Shown piece by piece: positions 32,339-44,096 of a stretch of DNA of 64,000 nucleotides. Each line of letters begins with the position of its first letter. Within the stretch, counting starts at the first letter, position 1. The DNA lies in contig AP031356.1 of the NCBI GenBank assembly GCA_037833965.1, forward strand, positions 5,416,501 through 5,480,500, read 5' to 3'. The translations under genes were made by a program, and so were the position numbers. The stretch comes from Marchantia polymorpha subsp. ruderalis (taxonomy: Eukaryota > Streptophyta > Marchantiopsida > Marchantiales > Marchantiaceae). The notes under the pieces are model-generated. The model made no database searches. It saw only the letters and a list, made by a program, of their open reading frames with translations, and was not told the DNA's origin.

Positions 32339-34487
32339 AACTTCTCTTCTTTTAAGATGCAACATATTTGTTGCACAACTGTTCAAATTCTTGAACTATC
32401 AATGATGCATTAGCAAGATTTTTAGATCGTTCACAAGTTGACTTGTACAATGATATTTTTTTAGTGAATCAAATACTCTGTTTAGATATACTTATGATCT
32501 CAAATCTACTTTTTGAATATCTATTCTATTTCAAATTATTCATAATTAGCCATCAAGATTGATAGAATAGTTAATATTTGTTGATTTGTGAATTATTTTT
32601 ATCGTAATACATGTTTTTGTAATCATGACACATGAAGTAAATGATGTATTTTTCAAATGTTACGGATACTCCATAAAACCGCATGTTGTATGTGTGAAGT
32701 AGTATTAAAAATAGACAATAATTTGATCATGGTTTAACTAAGACTAACTAATCATGACTAAAGTTAAATTGATTTAGTGGCAATTGAAGATTGTCAAATT
32801 TAAAAAATCTCAAATAACATGTCGCCACCTCAACCTAGGATCAATGAAGTTTCTAAAAGATTTAGCTAGATTTATGTCATGTTGCAATGTATTGAAATTT
32901 AATCAAACATAACTAAGTTTATATTTGTAAAAGAAAATTAGATGATAATTATCATTTTTTATCATGATAATTTCTCATGTAGTATAAATAAAAAAATAGA
33001 TAAGACATTTAAAAATTCATTATGTGATGACTTGTTTCATCAATATAAGTTTGAGTTATATTTTATTTTTTTGAGTACCAATGAATGTTTGCAATTGAGT
33101 AATGACTTAAGAGTTTGTGTGATAATATGATTTGAAACATATGCAAGTTGGAAATCTGAATCTTCTAAAATCATAATGAACTTCCACAAAGACATCTGAG
33201 GTGACATGAGTGAGATTAGTACAGAGGTGAGAGTTCCAACTTGTATGACATTTCATTGACATGTTTCAATGTCACAAAAGATTAATGAATCTAGAGTTAA
33301 ATTTTGATGTTTCTATAAGAGACAAATTTGTCATAGATATCAAATATAAACATCTATCTGATATATTAATTCATGATGATCATCTTTATTTTATTTTTGT
33401 TGATTATGAGCAATCAACAACTCATACTTTGATTAGTGTAATCTTTGGTGGATATGTTCCACAAAATTATTGATCGTAGCTACTTTGATTAAGAGTTACT
33501 CTCCTTTCAAAAGTTTCATCAAACTTGATAAAGCAACGGAATGATCACCATACATAAGGCTAAATGAAAACACCTCTTTGAATAATTTTAGAAAATTGTA
33601 ATATGTTCATTCCACAAGAGTAAAAGAAATTTCTTGTGATAAGAATGTTTGTAACAAATCTTCTATAGTCTATTGCTTCTCTTTATTTGACTCTCAATTT
33701 AAATATGATAAACGATTGACATTGCTAATATTGTTTAAGAAAAGTTAAACAAAGTTTTTCAAAATAAACTAGTAAAATGAATATCTCTATATGTATTTAA
33801 GATTTTGTTTAATCTGTGATTCACAAAATGTCATCTAAGTACAATTGAGCAAATTTTGAAGATGTTTCTTTCTCAATGATTGATTTGATGTGAATTATTT
33901 TGTTCAACTTATCCACAAAAATCACAACTGAATCATACTCTAACAAAGTTTATGATAACACACATCACAAATCCATGGTATCATTTTCTTAAAATGGAAA
34001 AAGTTTGTGATTAACTAGTTGATTCTTTATTACTTGCCATATTTTGTTGACAAGTTACACAACTTTGAACATTAGTTTCCACATACTCCCATATTTTGGA
34101 CAAAATTAAACTTGTTAGATGTTTTTTAATATATCTTTCACTCCCACATGGCCTACAATGACTGTATCATGACTTTTTGATAGAATTATTGTGCGTAACT
34201 TTAGGTCTTGCAGAATCTCTAAACGTTGTTTGTGAAACGTCAAATCTCTAGTCTTCTCTTTTTGTCCATCTTATAATGTTCCCTAGACATCTTCATACTT
34301 CTTTGTTGCATGTGTCATCTTGCTTCATCAATCGACTTGAACCCTCATTTCTACAACATAATTAATACATGACATGCGTGTGAGAGCATTCACAAGTTGT
34401 TTCCTACCCTTCACATACATAATTTTCATGTTGAAACAACAACACTATGCTTATCAAATTTGTTATTTAGATGCATCCTTCTAAGTG
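32339..34487 (-). pseudogene. Faded family B pol (integrase/chromodomain end)
   Basis: The sequence aligns without large gaps to 34907-36230, the fresher family B pol, but is transition-mutated and carries many stops. For example, 33236-33470 tracks 35227-35480, and 34030-34470 tracks 35790-36215. It is interrupted by a nested LTR (32672-33231) and ends abruptly at the family B LTR that starts at 34488. Confidence 0.72.
32672..33231 (+). mobile_element. Faded solo LTR of family C nested in family B
   Basis: This matches the family C LTR (43305-44075) from its start-like ATAAAACC...GTATGTGTGAA to GACATCTGAGGTGA...GAGGTGA. It includes the shared ATGTCGCCACCTCAA block, the TATA-like GTAGTATAAATA, and the ACTTGTTTCAT region. 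It splits family B sequence that is contiguous at 35220-35240. Middle portions are deleted or diverged. Confidence 0.72.
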
Positions 34488-34906
34488 TAACACTAGAGTT
34501 TTGAAAAAAGTTAATTCAAAGATAGAAATGTAAACTCTGAAGATGAGAGATACCAACAAGGGTTCTACTCTTCCTTATATAACTCTCACCAACAAGTACA
34601 AGGAGATAAAATCTTATCTCCACCATCCATCCCATTACTAGTGAATGGATTACGTGGCAGATAACCCTAACAAGCACACGGATTGCTTACGTGGCGCTCC
34701 TAACTAACACACTAACTAACACACTCAATCTTTACGTAACAAGCATTCGGATCGCTGATGTGACGTTGTCAACTAGCATACATACTCTCTACCTACCAAG
34801 CGCACGGATCGCTGACATGGCAGCTACGACTAGTGTACTCTAAAGTATCTATATCAGCATTTAGAGTAACCTCTACGTTAGTTTTTACTAACTAAAGATG
34901 GTTACA
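34488..34906 (-). mobile_element. Family B LTR (3' LTR of the minus-strand copy)
   Basis: The ends are TGTAAC...GGTTACA. It follows pol on the minus strand after a polypurine tract (AAAAGGAGGGAGG, 34908-34920), so it is the 3' LTR. It contains a TATATAA box and ACGTGGC-type motifs, and it aligns with the plus-strand copy at 58524-58875. Confidence 0.85.
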
Positions 34907-34918
34907 ACCTCCCTCCTT

Positions 34919-36808
34919 TTAAGATGCAACGTCGTCGTTGCACATACGTTCAAACTTTTGAACTATCAAAAGTGCATTTGCTAAATTTTTAGCTGGTTCC
35001 CAAGTTGATTTATATAATGGATAACCTTTCCATTGAATCAAATACTTTATTTTGGGATACTTATGACCTCGAATACGTTTCTAGAGTATCTTTTCTACCT
35101 CAAACTCCTCATGATCTACTATGAAGGTTGGAAGAGGAGGTGGTGCTGGTTGGTTGGTGAAATGTTTGGGTCGTGGTACATGTTTTTGCAATCGTAACAC
35201 ATGAAATACTGGATGTATTTTCATATGTGACGGAATTTCCAACTTGTATGACACTTCACCAACACGTTTCAAAACCAAAAATGGACTAATGAACCTAGGG
35301 TTCAATTTTGGTGGTCCTACAAGAGACAAATTTGTTGTAGATAACCAAACATGATCTCCGACCTCAAAAATCAATTCTCTACGATGAGCATCGGCATGTT
35401 GTTTTTGCCGATTTTGAGCTATTGCCAACTTCTCCTTGGCTTGATGTACTCCTCGGTGAATATGCTCCACAAATTCGTTGACTGCTGTAACTTTGATCGA
35501 AAACTCATCTCCTTTCGGAAGTCTCATCAAACTTGAAGGAGTTTTATAAGATTAACTCCATACATAAAAAATGGAGACACTTTTGTAGATGCATTAACAG
35601 AATTGTTATATGCAAATTCCACAAGTGGCAAAAGGTTGTCCCATTCTTCTTGCTCTAATGTGAATGCTCGTAACATATCCTCTATGGTTATTTGCCCTCT
35701 CTGTTTGTCCATCAGTTTGAGGATGATAGGCGATTGACATTGGCTATAATAGAGGCTATAATAAACCCGCTGGTTTTTGATTACTTGCCTTGTTTTGTTG
35801 ACAAGCAACACAACTTTGAACGTAAGACTCCACATCCTCACGTATTTTGGGCCAATAGTACACTCGTATACTCTCCACGGTTTTCTCCACTCCCACATGA
35901 CCTGCAATGGCTGTGTCATGACTTTTGACCAAAATCATTGTGCGCAAATCTTGACTTGAGGAATTCATTTACGCTGTTTGTAGAACGCCAAACCTTGAGA
36001 TTTCTCTGCCTTTCCATTTTGTAGTGCTCGAGTGATCTCTTCATACTCCTTTGTGGCTTGTGTCATCTTGCTCCATCAATCAGCCTGAATTTTCACTTCT
36101 TCAACATGATTCAAACAAGACATGCGTGTGAGAGCATATGCAAGTTGCTTCTTCCCCTCCACGGACACAATCTTCATGTTGAAGCGTTGACGCCACTCAG
36201 CCCATCGAATTTGTCATTTGGACAGATCCTTCTGAGTTTCCAAATAAACCAAGGGTTTATGATCGGTCTCCACCACAAACTCCTTATCACCCAAGTAATG
36301 CTTCCAATGTTTGATTGCCAACACAATGGCTAACTCCTCACGTTCAATCGTGTGATAATTTTGTTCTGCCGCCATCAACTTTTGAGAATAGAAAGCAACT
36401 CGATGCCATCCATCCTCCCATTCTTGTTGAAGTATGCCACCTGCTGTTGTACATGATGCGTCAGTAGCCAACTTGATAGGGCGGTTAGATCATACCACTT
36501 GAGGATTTTTGCATGTAATAAAGCATCTTTCAATGCTTGAAAAGCTAACTCTTCAGCTGTTATACATCTCCATTTTTGACCTTTCCCTAACATGGAAGTC
36601 AAGGCTTGAGCTAGACGAGCAAAACCTTTCACAAATCTACGATAGAATCGAATGAGCCATAGAAAACTCTTCAATTGAGTTTGATTCTTAGGTGCTGTCC
36701 ATTTCTGAATAACATCTATCTTCTCACTCATCACTTGGATTTCTCCAGCTGTAACTCTATGACCTAAGTAATCTACTTCTGACTTGCCAAATTCACACTT
36801 TGAAGCTT
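34919..36808 (-). pseudogene. Family B chromovirus pol, partial
   Basis: In minus-strand order there is the RT C-terminus (SKCEFGKSEVDYLGHRV), then RNase H with TDASCTTAGG, EREELAIVLAI and TDHKPLVYL. Next come the integrase zinc domain (H...H...CVAC) and a deletion that removes most of the catalytic core. The integrase C-terminus (GDHVWLSTTNLSL, HPVFHVLRLQKHV) and a chromodomain ending WKGYP...STWEPAKNL follow. Frames are broken, with a TAG at 35081-35083. At 36808 the RT is cut by the end of a family A LTR, flanked by AGCTT. The reading continues, after a gap, in the fragment at 41281-41370. Confidence 0.87.
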
Positions 36809-37782
36809 TGTAATAGCCCACCAAAGGCTATAACTACAGTATAGTAGCAAAAGGTCGAACCCACATGGACAAAGGCAACACACAAAGTACAAAGTGTCAC
36901 GTTTTAACAGACTATTGAAGATTTTGAATTCTCAGGCGACTGTCACTCCCAGAAATACTACAAGTGCTCAACTCGGAGGTCACTCGCAGGACGCACAGTG
37001 CAGCGTAGTTCACCCCAACACATACCTGAAACTATAAAAACACAACTCAGAGGTTGGTTAGGACCTCCACTTAAGGTTCAGGGGGAAAGTTTCTCAAGAG
37101 TACACTCAGAGGATCTGCAGGTAGTGTTCCACAACTCCGGATTGTTAACTCTGACTGCTAGTGCAGAGCACCCGGGTTGGACTTCCTACTTCGGATGCGG
37201 TATCTTCGTCAAACCAAAGTCACTCTCACGCGGTGAACAACACACTCAACTCACAAAACGCGCAGAGAATACAGGAATCCAAACTGAGAAACTCAATTGA
37301 GAAAAAATCCAGTGTCACAACTTAACAGTCTATTGACGAGTTTGAATTCTCAAGCACTAGTCATTCCCAGAAATACTGCGGAGGCTACCCTGAAGGTGCC
37401 TCAAGCAGCGTACAACCTGAATTGTTAACCAAGGTTTACTCGAAGTAACAAAACTTCACTTTGGCATTTAGGTGGAAAAATCTTGAAGGAGTACAAACAA
37501 GAACATTCACTCGAAGGTGTAAGTCCAAACTGCTCAGGTTCTAACTAGACTATACTAGCTCAGAGCATTCGGCCGAAGGCCTTCAACTACAAAATGCGGT
37601 AACTTCGTCAAGCTGTAGCTCGTCTTGCGCGGTGACATAACTAAGGACACAAACGCACAGAGATAATAAGTTCCTAAACTGCACTTCCGAAACTGGAAAA
37701 TTCCCAAGGCAAAACGCCTTGAACTACTTTATACCTTTTAAGTCCTAACTACCTAACATTCTACTCTACGCCACCCTACATG

Positions 37783-40174
37783 TCATCTGCTATGCCTCTT
37801 GTGCGAAGGTCGACCCCGCACAATCTCCCTAGCCGACCAGTTTTCTGCTCTACTGCGCAATCCCGGCCGCCGCAAGATCGCGGTCACCTTTGCCTTGAGG
37901 TTCGCAATGGCGTCTCGCGACCTCGCCTGGAAGGAATCTAACCGCTGTGCCACTCGCCGCCGGCTCCAACTGTCACCCGACATCAAGGCCGCTGCACAAA
38001 TCTCTAACTCGTGCAAGGTCATTCTCTCTCGCGCTGCCACCTCCCAGAGAGTGTAACCTCTCAGACACTGATTCACGCGCACGACTAACTCCTCTCGCGT
38101 GCGATCTGTTGCGCGCCGGTTGTCACCTTCAAATTCCACTAACTGCAGCTCCGCATCCGCACGTTGCGCTCTCAATTCGTCGCATTGCGATTGCAGGCAC
38201 GCAGTAACTCTTAATCTGCCTTGCGTGCGATTTGACACTACTCTAGCAGTCGTGTCTGTCGCACGAGCTCCTCTGCCAGGGTGCTATTCTGAATTCGCTC
38301 CAAATGAAGCTCCGCCTCGATCTGTGCGCGCTGCTTCGCAAATTTGTGCTGGGCTTCAGCTACTGCGTCATTGCGCAGCTGCAGTAGCGCCTTCTGCAGT
38401 TTCTGCGAGTGTAAGATGTCCGTGCATGACATCGTTCTTCTCCTCCAACTCTCTGTACTTGCGGTCCAGGGAAATCAGTACGGGATTCATCGTGACTTTG
38501 ATTCGCGTCCAATTCCTCACCAACTCGACGTAGTATCCCCGATGGCGGGAATCAGCATACTTCACCACCTTGCGATCAAGGTACCGCAATAGTGGTACCA
38601 CCTGCTCGCACAACACTCCTGTCGGCGTGCCTTGCACCGACTCTAGTTCCTGCCCTTCCGAACTCAACTCGTCCTCTGAGTCGAGGATCTCTGTCGCCAT
38701 AGAAATCCTCGGCGATTGCCTGGAACTGGGTCGCGTGGCTCCTTCTGCTGGGACCGCCGCTCCACTCCCTGCTAAGATCTTCAACGCGGTGGGAGATTTG
38801 GCTTTCGGCGGACCCGCTTTTCCTGCCCGATCTGCTACCGCCGAAGACGACTGTGCCGAAGGCACACGTGTCTACTCCTTCCGGCCTTCGTCCTTAGTCG
38901 ATTCCTCAAGTTGGGTCTGTGCCGAAGGCGTCTGATCCCAAGTCCTCTGAGCCGAAGGCTCCTTCCTACACTTCTCCTGAGCCGAAAGCGCTTGAGCCGA
39001 AGGCGCTTGACCCGAAGTCGAGTCGTCGAAAGGTACTTGCTCCGAGGCGAAGCACCTGTCCGTCGCTGGCACACTAGTCGGTGCCGCATGCCGTCTTCCT
39101 TGGCCCGAAGGCCTTCTTGCTTCCTCCAAAGGCGTCCGTGCCTTCGGTGCAGGGAGGTCCGCTGTCCTCCCGCTAACTCGTGCACTCGCATCCTCCCCCG
39201 AGGATGGCGAGTTTCTTCTCTCCGCGGCTCGTCCGGTGTCCGCGCTGCTTGCCGGCAGAACGAGCTTGCGAGCTTTCTGCTTCGGCCGACAGGAGTGCTC
39301 CTGAATCGCCCGACTTCGGGAGGGAGCAGCAGAAGCTTCTCGTTGACTCTTCTCCGCCTCCATGCTCCTCCCACGCTTCCGCTTCCTCCATGCTCCTCCC
39401 TTGATCCCACTTCCGCTTCCGCGGCACTCGTGCTGCTCGCGGTTCTTCTTCTGCTCTCGGTCGAGCTGGTGGTGTACATGCGGGTGTCTCCTCCATGTCG
39501 GTGTCGACCACGTACCTGCCCGGATTGCTGCATGACAGCAAGGGAAACTGCACTCGCTCCGTTGCTGTCAAGCACTCCATCGACCGATAGAAATTAATCA
39601 AGAAGGGGGAGAGGTGATTGATCGATCCCCCCTTCTCCTCCTGCGCATGCTGTCGCGTTGCCTTCTAGAGAATCCGAGCCCAATAGATCAGAGCTCTAGA
39701 CAAAGCCAGCTCCACAAATCCCACCTGCCAAGAAGTCATGTAGGTGGTCCGGTGCAGCTGCAAAATTTGGAGGAGTGCTACCGCGACATTCCTCCGCAAG
39801 TGATCCTTGTAGTCATGGGTCTTGTACCCGTTCTTGCTGGACTTGCTATTCTTGAATAGGACCCGGACGGAAATCTCCTCCTCCTTTGTGACCTGCATAC
39901 TCTCGCATTCGAAAAGAAGATGGCATTCTTCTCCCGCGCACCTTCCCAACACTTGCTCCCATTCGCTGACCTGCCATCTTTCCGGATGCGGTCGGAATCC
40001 GCGCGGAGGTTGGTTCCTCTCCCGCAGCCACTCGCGTATCATCTCTAGACACACCCAATTCCATCCCCATAGGAGGAAATCGAGCTTCACCGCAATCAGC
40101 TCGTTCTGAAATGCATGCAGACCAATCTGCGGCACTTTCAGCGGAACCATCAGCAGTTGGGTGGATCGGGCCAT
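37783..40174 (-). pseudogene. ORF-A copy I, frameshifted
   Basis: Start at MARSTQLL (40172-40174), a position conserved with copies II and III. The N-terminal domain (about 200 aa) includes KLDFLLWGWNWVC, GFRPHPERW, VLGRCAGEE and NVAVALLQILQ. A TAG lies at 39665-39667 where copy II has Trp. A Pro/Ser/Ala repeat region follows (APSAQALSAQ, TPSAQ), then GTPTGVLCEQVVPLLRYLDRK. The coiled coil ends with CLRGYTLWEVAARERMTLHE. At least three frame changes occur between about 39400 and 38240. The function is unknown. It has no membrane segment, so it is not a classic envelope. Confidence 0.7.
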
Positions 40175-40260
40175 CTTCTTGCAAGTTCTTGCTCGCTCAC
40201 TTCGATGCGGACGCGAACTACTCCTCTGCACTCACTATTGCGCGTCGAGAGCCCGGGGAA

Positions 40261-41100
40261 CTCGCTGCAATTTCTCTCTATACTTCTCCCGCGTACTCAC
40301 TCAATCGTTTCGCGAGCTCTCCGCGAATTCTCTACAAGACTCCCGCAAGATTCTACTTCTGCGCACTCGATTGCTGCGCGCTCCTGCACTGTCAAAAATC
40401 CGCGCACTCCTCCCTCTGAGAATTCTCTCCACAAGATTGCTGCGAATTACACTGCTGCGCGTCGGGAGCTTAGGTGAACGCGAAATCGAAAAAAGGAGAG
40501 TGAGAGCGCAGTGGGGTCTTCCTTCTTTCGGCAATCAAGATCGCCCAACGTTTGACACTTGGACTGGCCGCAGCTCGCTTGAATGCAAGGCCAGCTCGGA
40601 GGCGTAACGGCCCAATTCGCACGCTCGAATTCACGCTCTGCCGTTGCGCGGACTGTCACGCTTGTACGTTCAATCTTGAACTCGCTTCAATTTCTCTCTA
40701 TACTTCTCCCGCGTACTCACTCAATCGTTTCGCGAGCTCTCCGCGAATTCTCTACAAGACTCCCGCAAGATTCTACTTCTGCGCACTCGATTGCTGCGCG
40801 CTCCTGCACTGTCAAAAATCCGCGCACTCCTCCCTCTGAGAATTCTCTCCACAAGATTGCTGCGAATTACACTGCTGCGCGTCGGGAGCTTAGGTGAACG
40901 CGAAATCGAAAAAAGGAGAGTGAGAGCGCAGTGGGGTCTTCCTTCTTTCGGCAATCAAGATCGCCCAACGTTTGACACTTGGACTGGCCGCAGCTCGCTT
41001 GAATGCAAGGCCAGCTCGGAGGCGTAACGGCCCAATTCGCACGCTCGAATTCACGCTCTGCCGTTGCGCGGACTGTCACGCTTGTACATTCAATCTTGAT
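40261..41100. repeat. 420-bp tandem duplication, almost identical units
   Basis: Units 40261-40680 and 40681-41100 differ at only a few bases (one near 40267/40687, the others at the unit ends). This makes it by far the youngest event seen in this part of the window. It lies in the leader upstream of ORF-A copy I. Confidence 0.95.
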
Positions 41101-41280
41101 TCCGCCGAAGCTGTTCTCCGCTCGCGTATCGCCAAAGGCGCTTGCGGTGAAGGCACGTCTTCCGACGACTTCTTTGTCCTTTCCGCTTCCGCCGAAGGCG
41201 TTCCGCCGAAGGCTAGTACTTCCGCTTAAGGCGCATCTTTCTACCGAAGGGGGATCCTAGAGGCGAAGGCCTTCCGTAGA

Positions 41281-41370
41281 TGTCTCACAAAGCTTGAAGT
41301 ACCTCTCATAAATGACTTCTATGATCACTCAAATTTTTGCTATACATCAATATATCATCTAGAAAAACTT
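41281..41370 (-). pseudogene. Family B RT fragment (active-site strand)
   Basis: The minus strand encodes VFLDDILMYSKNLSDHRSHL, a TGA, then EVLQAL, which is the FxDD catalytic turn of Ty3-type RT. It lies upstream of the family A copy I insertion. An identical copy lies in inverted orientation at 54907-55000. Confidence 0.8.
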
Positions 41371-41506
41371 TAATAACCCACCAAAGGCTAAAACTGCAGT
41401 ATAGCAGTAAAAAGGTCGAATTCACAAGGACAAGGGCAACACACAGAGTACAAAGTGTCACGTTTAGCAGACTATTGAAGAGTTTGAATTCTCAGGCGAA
41501 TGTCAC
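41371..41506 (-). mobile_element. Family A LTR 3' end fragment
   Basis: Matches the first 135 bases of 49155 onward (TAATAACCCACCAAAGGCTAA on the plus strand). It is cut at GTCAC (41502-41506) by another family A LTR start at 41507. Confidence 0.8.
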
Positions 41507-41735
41507 TGTGGTAACCCACTTTTGGTATTTATGCGGAATTTAAAACATTTTTGGAAAACTGTACCGCAGCAGTAGTGTAAATAGCGATCGGTACATTTAA
41601 ATAGAGTGAAACTAGATGATCTCGTAGAATCTCGTAGAATCCAGGAGTTGGGCGCAATGTCCGGAACAGGCGCCGCCCTGAACGATGGACTCTGAAGGAG
41701 TTCTCCTTCGGCGCAAGGCGCATAATCCGCCTTCG
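41507..41735 (+). mobile_element. Family A LTR 5' end fragment
   Basis: Begins TGTGGTAACCCAC after GTCAC. It contains a TATA-like TTTAAATAG and the GGCGCAATGTCCGGAACAGG block. Other copies of this LTR start lie at 54770 (minus), 55017 and 59532. It is truncated where family C pol begins. Confidence 0.75.
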
Positions 41736-41740
41736 GCGGG

Positions 41741-43281
41741 ATTGTGGAGGAGGAGGTGTGTCGAAGACTTTCCACCCTCAAGTTTGGTCCAAATGTTACC
41801 ATGGAGGAGAAGGCAAGATTTTTGGATATATTTCGCAAATATATCCATGTCTTTGCCTTTAGTTACAAAGATTTGAAGCATGTGACACTTGAAACTCATC
41901 ACATTGAGTTGGAGGAGAAAGCTCGCCCTATTCGGTAGAAGCAATAACGAATCAATCCTCCTACAGCTGTGGTGGTAAAAGAGGAGATTGACAAGTTGAG
42001 GGAGGCTAGCTTCATCTATGAGGTAGAAAATTCGGAATGGATGTCTCCTATTGTGATAGTGAAGAAAAAGAATGGTAAACTACGTGTATGTGTAGATTAC
42101 AAGAAGTTGAATGCTGTCACAAAGAAGGACTACTATCCTTTACCTTTTATAGATGAGATTTTAGAGTAGGTAGCATGCCATGAGTGATATAGTTTTGGAG
42201 ATGGTTATAGTGGCTATAACCAAATCCAAATTGCTTCAGAAGATCAATTGAAAACTACCTTTACCACAGTATGGGGAACTTTTGCCTGTAGAGTAATGCC
42301 ATTTGGTCTATGTAATGCTCCAGCCACTTTCCAAAGGTTCATGAATACGTGTTTGAACCTTTCATTGGAAAGTTTGTGAGAGATTTCATAGATGACTTTT
42401 GTGTGTATGGGAAGAAGGAGGATCATTTTGATCATTTGATCAAAATACTCCACCGTTTGGAGGAAGCCAAAGCTTCACTCAATCCAGAAAAATGCATTTT
42501 TGGATGTGAGGAAGGCTTATTGTTGGGGCACATCATTTCCAAGAATGGTATAGCTGTGGATCCAGAGAAGGTGACGAGGATCATGGAGTTACCTTTTCCG
42601 GTGACGTTGACCAAGTTGAGACAATTTCTTGGTATGGTGGGGTACTATCGGAGGTTCATCTTGTCCTTCTCCAACAAAGCTCATGCCTTGACGAGTTACA
42701 TGAAGAAGAGGACCAAATACGAGCTCATCTTCAATGATGAAGAAGCGAAGTTGGCGTTTGAGGCACTCAAGAAGGCGTTGGTGATGGCTCCAATTTTGGC
42801 GAAACCTAATTGGGGTAAACCTTTTCTTCTGTATACAGATGCATCAAATATTGCTGTAGGATGCACCTTGAGTCAATTTGATGATGAAAAGCATGATCAT
42901 CCAATTGCCTATGCTAGTAGACAGATGGGATAAGCAGAACAACAACAATTGATGGAGTTGGAGGAAGCTCGAGCACTAGCCATGGTACGAGTGGAGCGGG
43001 CTCAACAGTTGCAGAAGAAGTATCACGACAAACGAAGTGGAAATCAGAACTTGAAGCCGTTCAAGGAAGGTGATTGGGTGATGCTCTTTGATGCAATTAG
43101 ATACAAGAGAGCTAGAAAAAAGTTTCTTCCTAAGTATTTTGGACCTTTCATAGTTGAGAAGGTGTGGGGAAACTTTACTTATGATATCAAGGAGTTAGGA
43201 GGACGTCACTTCGATCGAGTCAACCACGACAAGTTGAAATTATTCCATCGAAGATCAGATTCTTTCACTCCGAGGGCGTAG
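41741..43281 (+). pseudogene. Family C (Athila/Tat-like) pol, internally deleted
   Basis: The frame reads an RT upstream segment (HVTLETHHIELEEKARPIR), TAG and TAA stops, then RT proper ([40 protein letters not shown]). A frameshift near 42350 precedes FIDDFCVYGKK and the thumb/RNase H start (LLYTDASNIAVGCTL). At about 42930 RNase H jumps directly to the integrase C-terminus (ARALAMVRVERAQQLQKKYH ... DRVNHDKLKLFHRRSD). Most of RNase H and the integrase core are missing. It is followed after 23 bases by the family C LTR. Confidence 0.85.
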
Positions 43282-43304
43282 TGAAATCTTGGTCCGGGGG
43301 TAAA

Positions 43305-44075
43305 TGTAAGACCAGATATTGCATGTGTGAAATAAAACTAGAATTAGCCAAGGAATTAATCATGGTTAGGATAGTTATGACTTAATCTAGCTAGTTATGA
43401 CTAAGTCTAGCTAGTTTAGCTATAATGTCTATACTTGGCGGAATAACTAGAGAAGGTCTAGAAGATTTGAGTGAGCACTTCTATTTTGTCTTGTACAAAA
43501 GTCTAGATTCCAAGAGAAAAGACTTTTGAACTTCATGTTTAGTTTTGATTGGTTTGACTAAAGTAAGGAGTATTCTATTGGTTAGACTAAGTCTAATGTT
43601 GACTTAGTGGAAAGTGAAAGTTCTAGAAGTTGGAAAGGCACAAATGGCATGTCGCCACCTCAATCTAGGGATTAGTAAACATCTAGAAGGTTTAGGGGGC
43701 CAATGGCATGTTGCCACATATTGATAACTAGTCAACCTTACTATGGTTTATCTTCATAAAAGTAAGTTAGATAGAAATTACCATTTGTTACTATGGTAAA
43801 TTCTCAAGTAGTATATATAGAGAGGTAGGGAAGAGCCTCTCAAGCAAGTTTGGAGAGTTCATATGTAGAGACTTGTTTCATATATGAAAGAGTGACGAAT
43901 TTTCAGTACCTTTGAGTGTCGATGAGTGTATGAGTTGGAGTGATACCTTGAGAGATTGTGTGAGAGGGTGTTTAGCTTATGAGTATGATGCGGAATCCTA
44001 GTCTTCTAGAATCATGATGAGCTACCGAAAAGCCATCTGAGGTAAACCTGAGTGAGAGTCAGCCCGGAGGTAACA
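43305..44075 (+). mobile_element. Family C LTR
   Basis: The ends are TGTAAGACCAG...GGAGGTAACA. A TATATATAG box lies at 43812-43819. A purine-rich GGTCCGGGGGTAAA precedes it, and a tRNA-Asp-like primer site follows it within 5 bases. Pol lies upstream and gag downstream, so it serves as 3' LTR to one and 5' LTR to the other. Confidence 0.87.
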
Positions 44076-44079
44076 TTTT

Positions 44080-44096
44080 TGGTTCCGTTGCCGGGA
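44080..44096 (+). other. Primer-binding site, tRNA-Asp-like (family C)
   Basis: TGGTTCCGTTGCCGGGA resembles TGGCGCCGTTGCCGGGG, the complement of the plant tRNA-Asp 3' end, with three mismatches. It begins 5 bases after the LTR end. Confidence 0.75.

Larger units (their letters stand above)
36809..41279 (-). mobile_element. Family A long LTR, copy I
   Basis: The 3' end (minus strand) is GGTGGGCTATTACA at 36809, followed by AAGCT (36804-36808), the inferred target duplication in family B RT. The 5' end is lost: at 41279 it meets a scrap of RT that lies just upstream of the same insertion site. Inside, on the minus strand, are a leader with a 420-bp tandem duplication, ORF-A, and about 950 bp of non-coding 3' sequence. 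That 3' sequence holds an internal duplication (the GAATTCTCA...CAGAAATACT block near 36926 and 37340). No gag or pol is present, so it behaves as a solo LTR. Confidence 0.65.
41217..41735. repeat. Left arm of imperfect inverted duplication
   Basis: 41217-41278 is an exact reverse complement of 55447-55508. 41281-41735 matches 54541-55000 in reverse complement through the RT scrap, a family A LTR end and a family A LTR start. The right arm has about 446 extra bases (55001-55446) at the joint. Confidence 0.85.

Noticed and set aside
38911..39597. 228-codon plus-strand frame, and similar ones at 50460-51126 and 51209-51769
   Set aside because: They are antisense to ORF-A and open only because the GCC/GAAGGC repeat lacks stops in several frames.
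40261..41100. CRISPR-like or satellite array
   Set aside because: Only two long units, no short repeat-spacer pattern, eukaryotic context.
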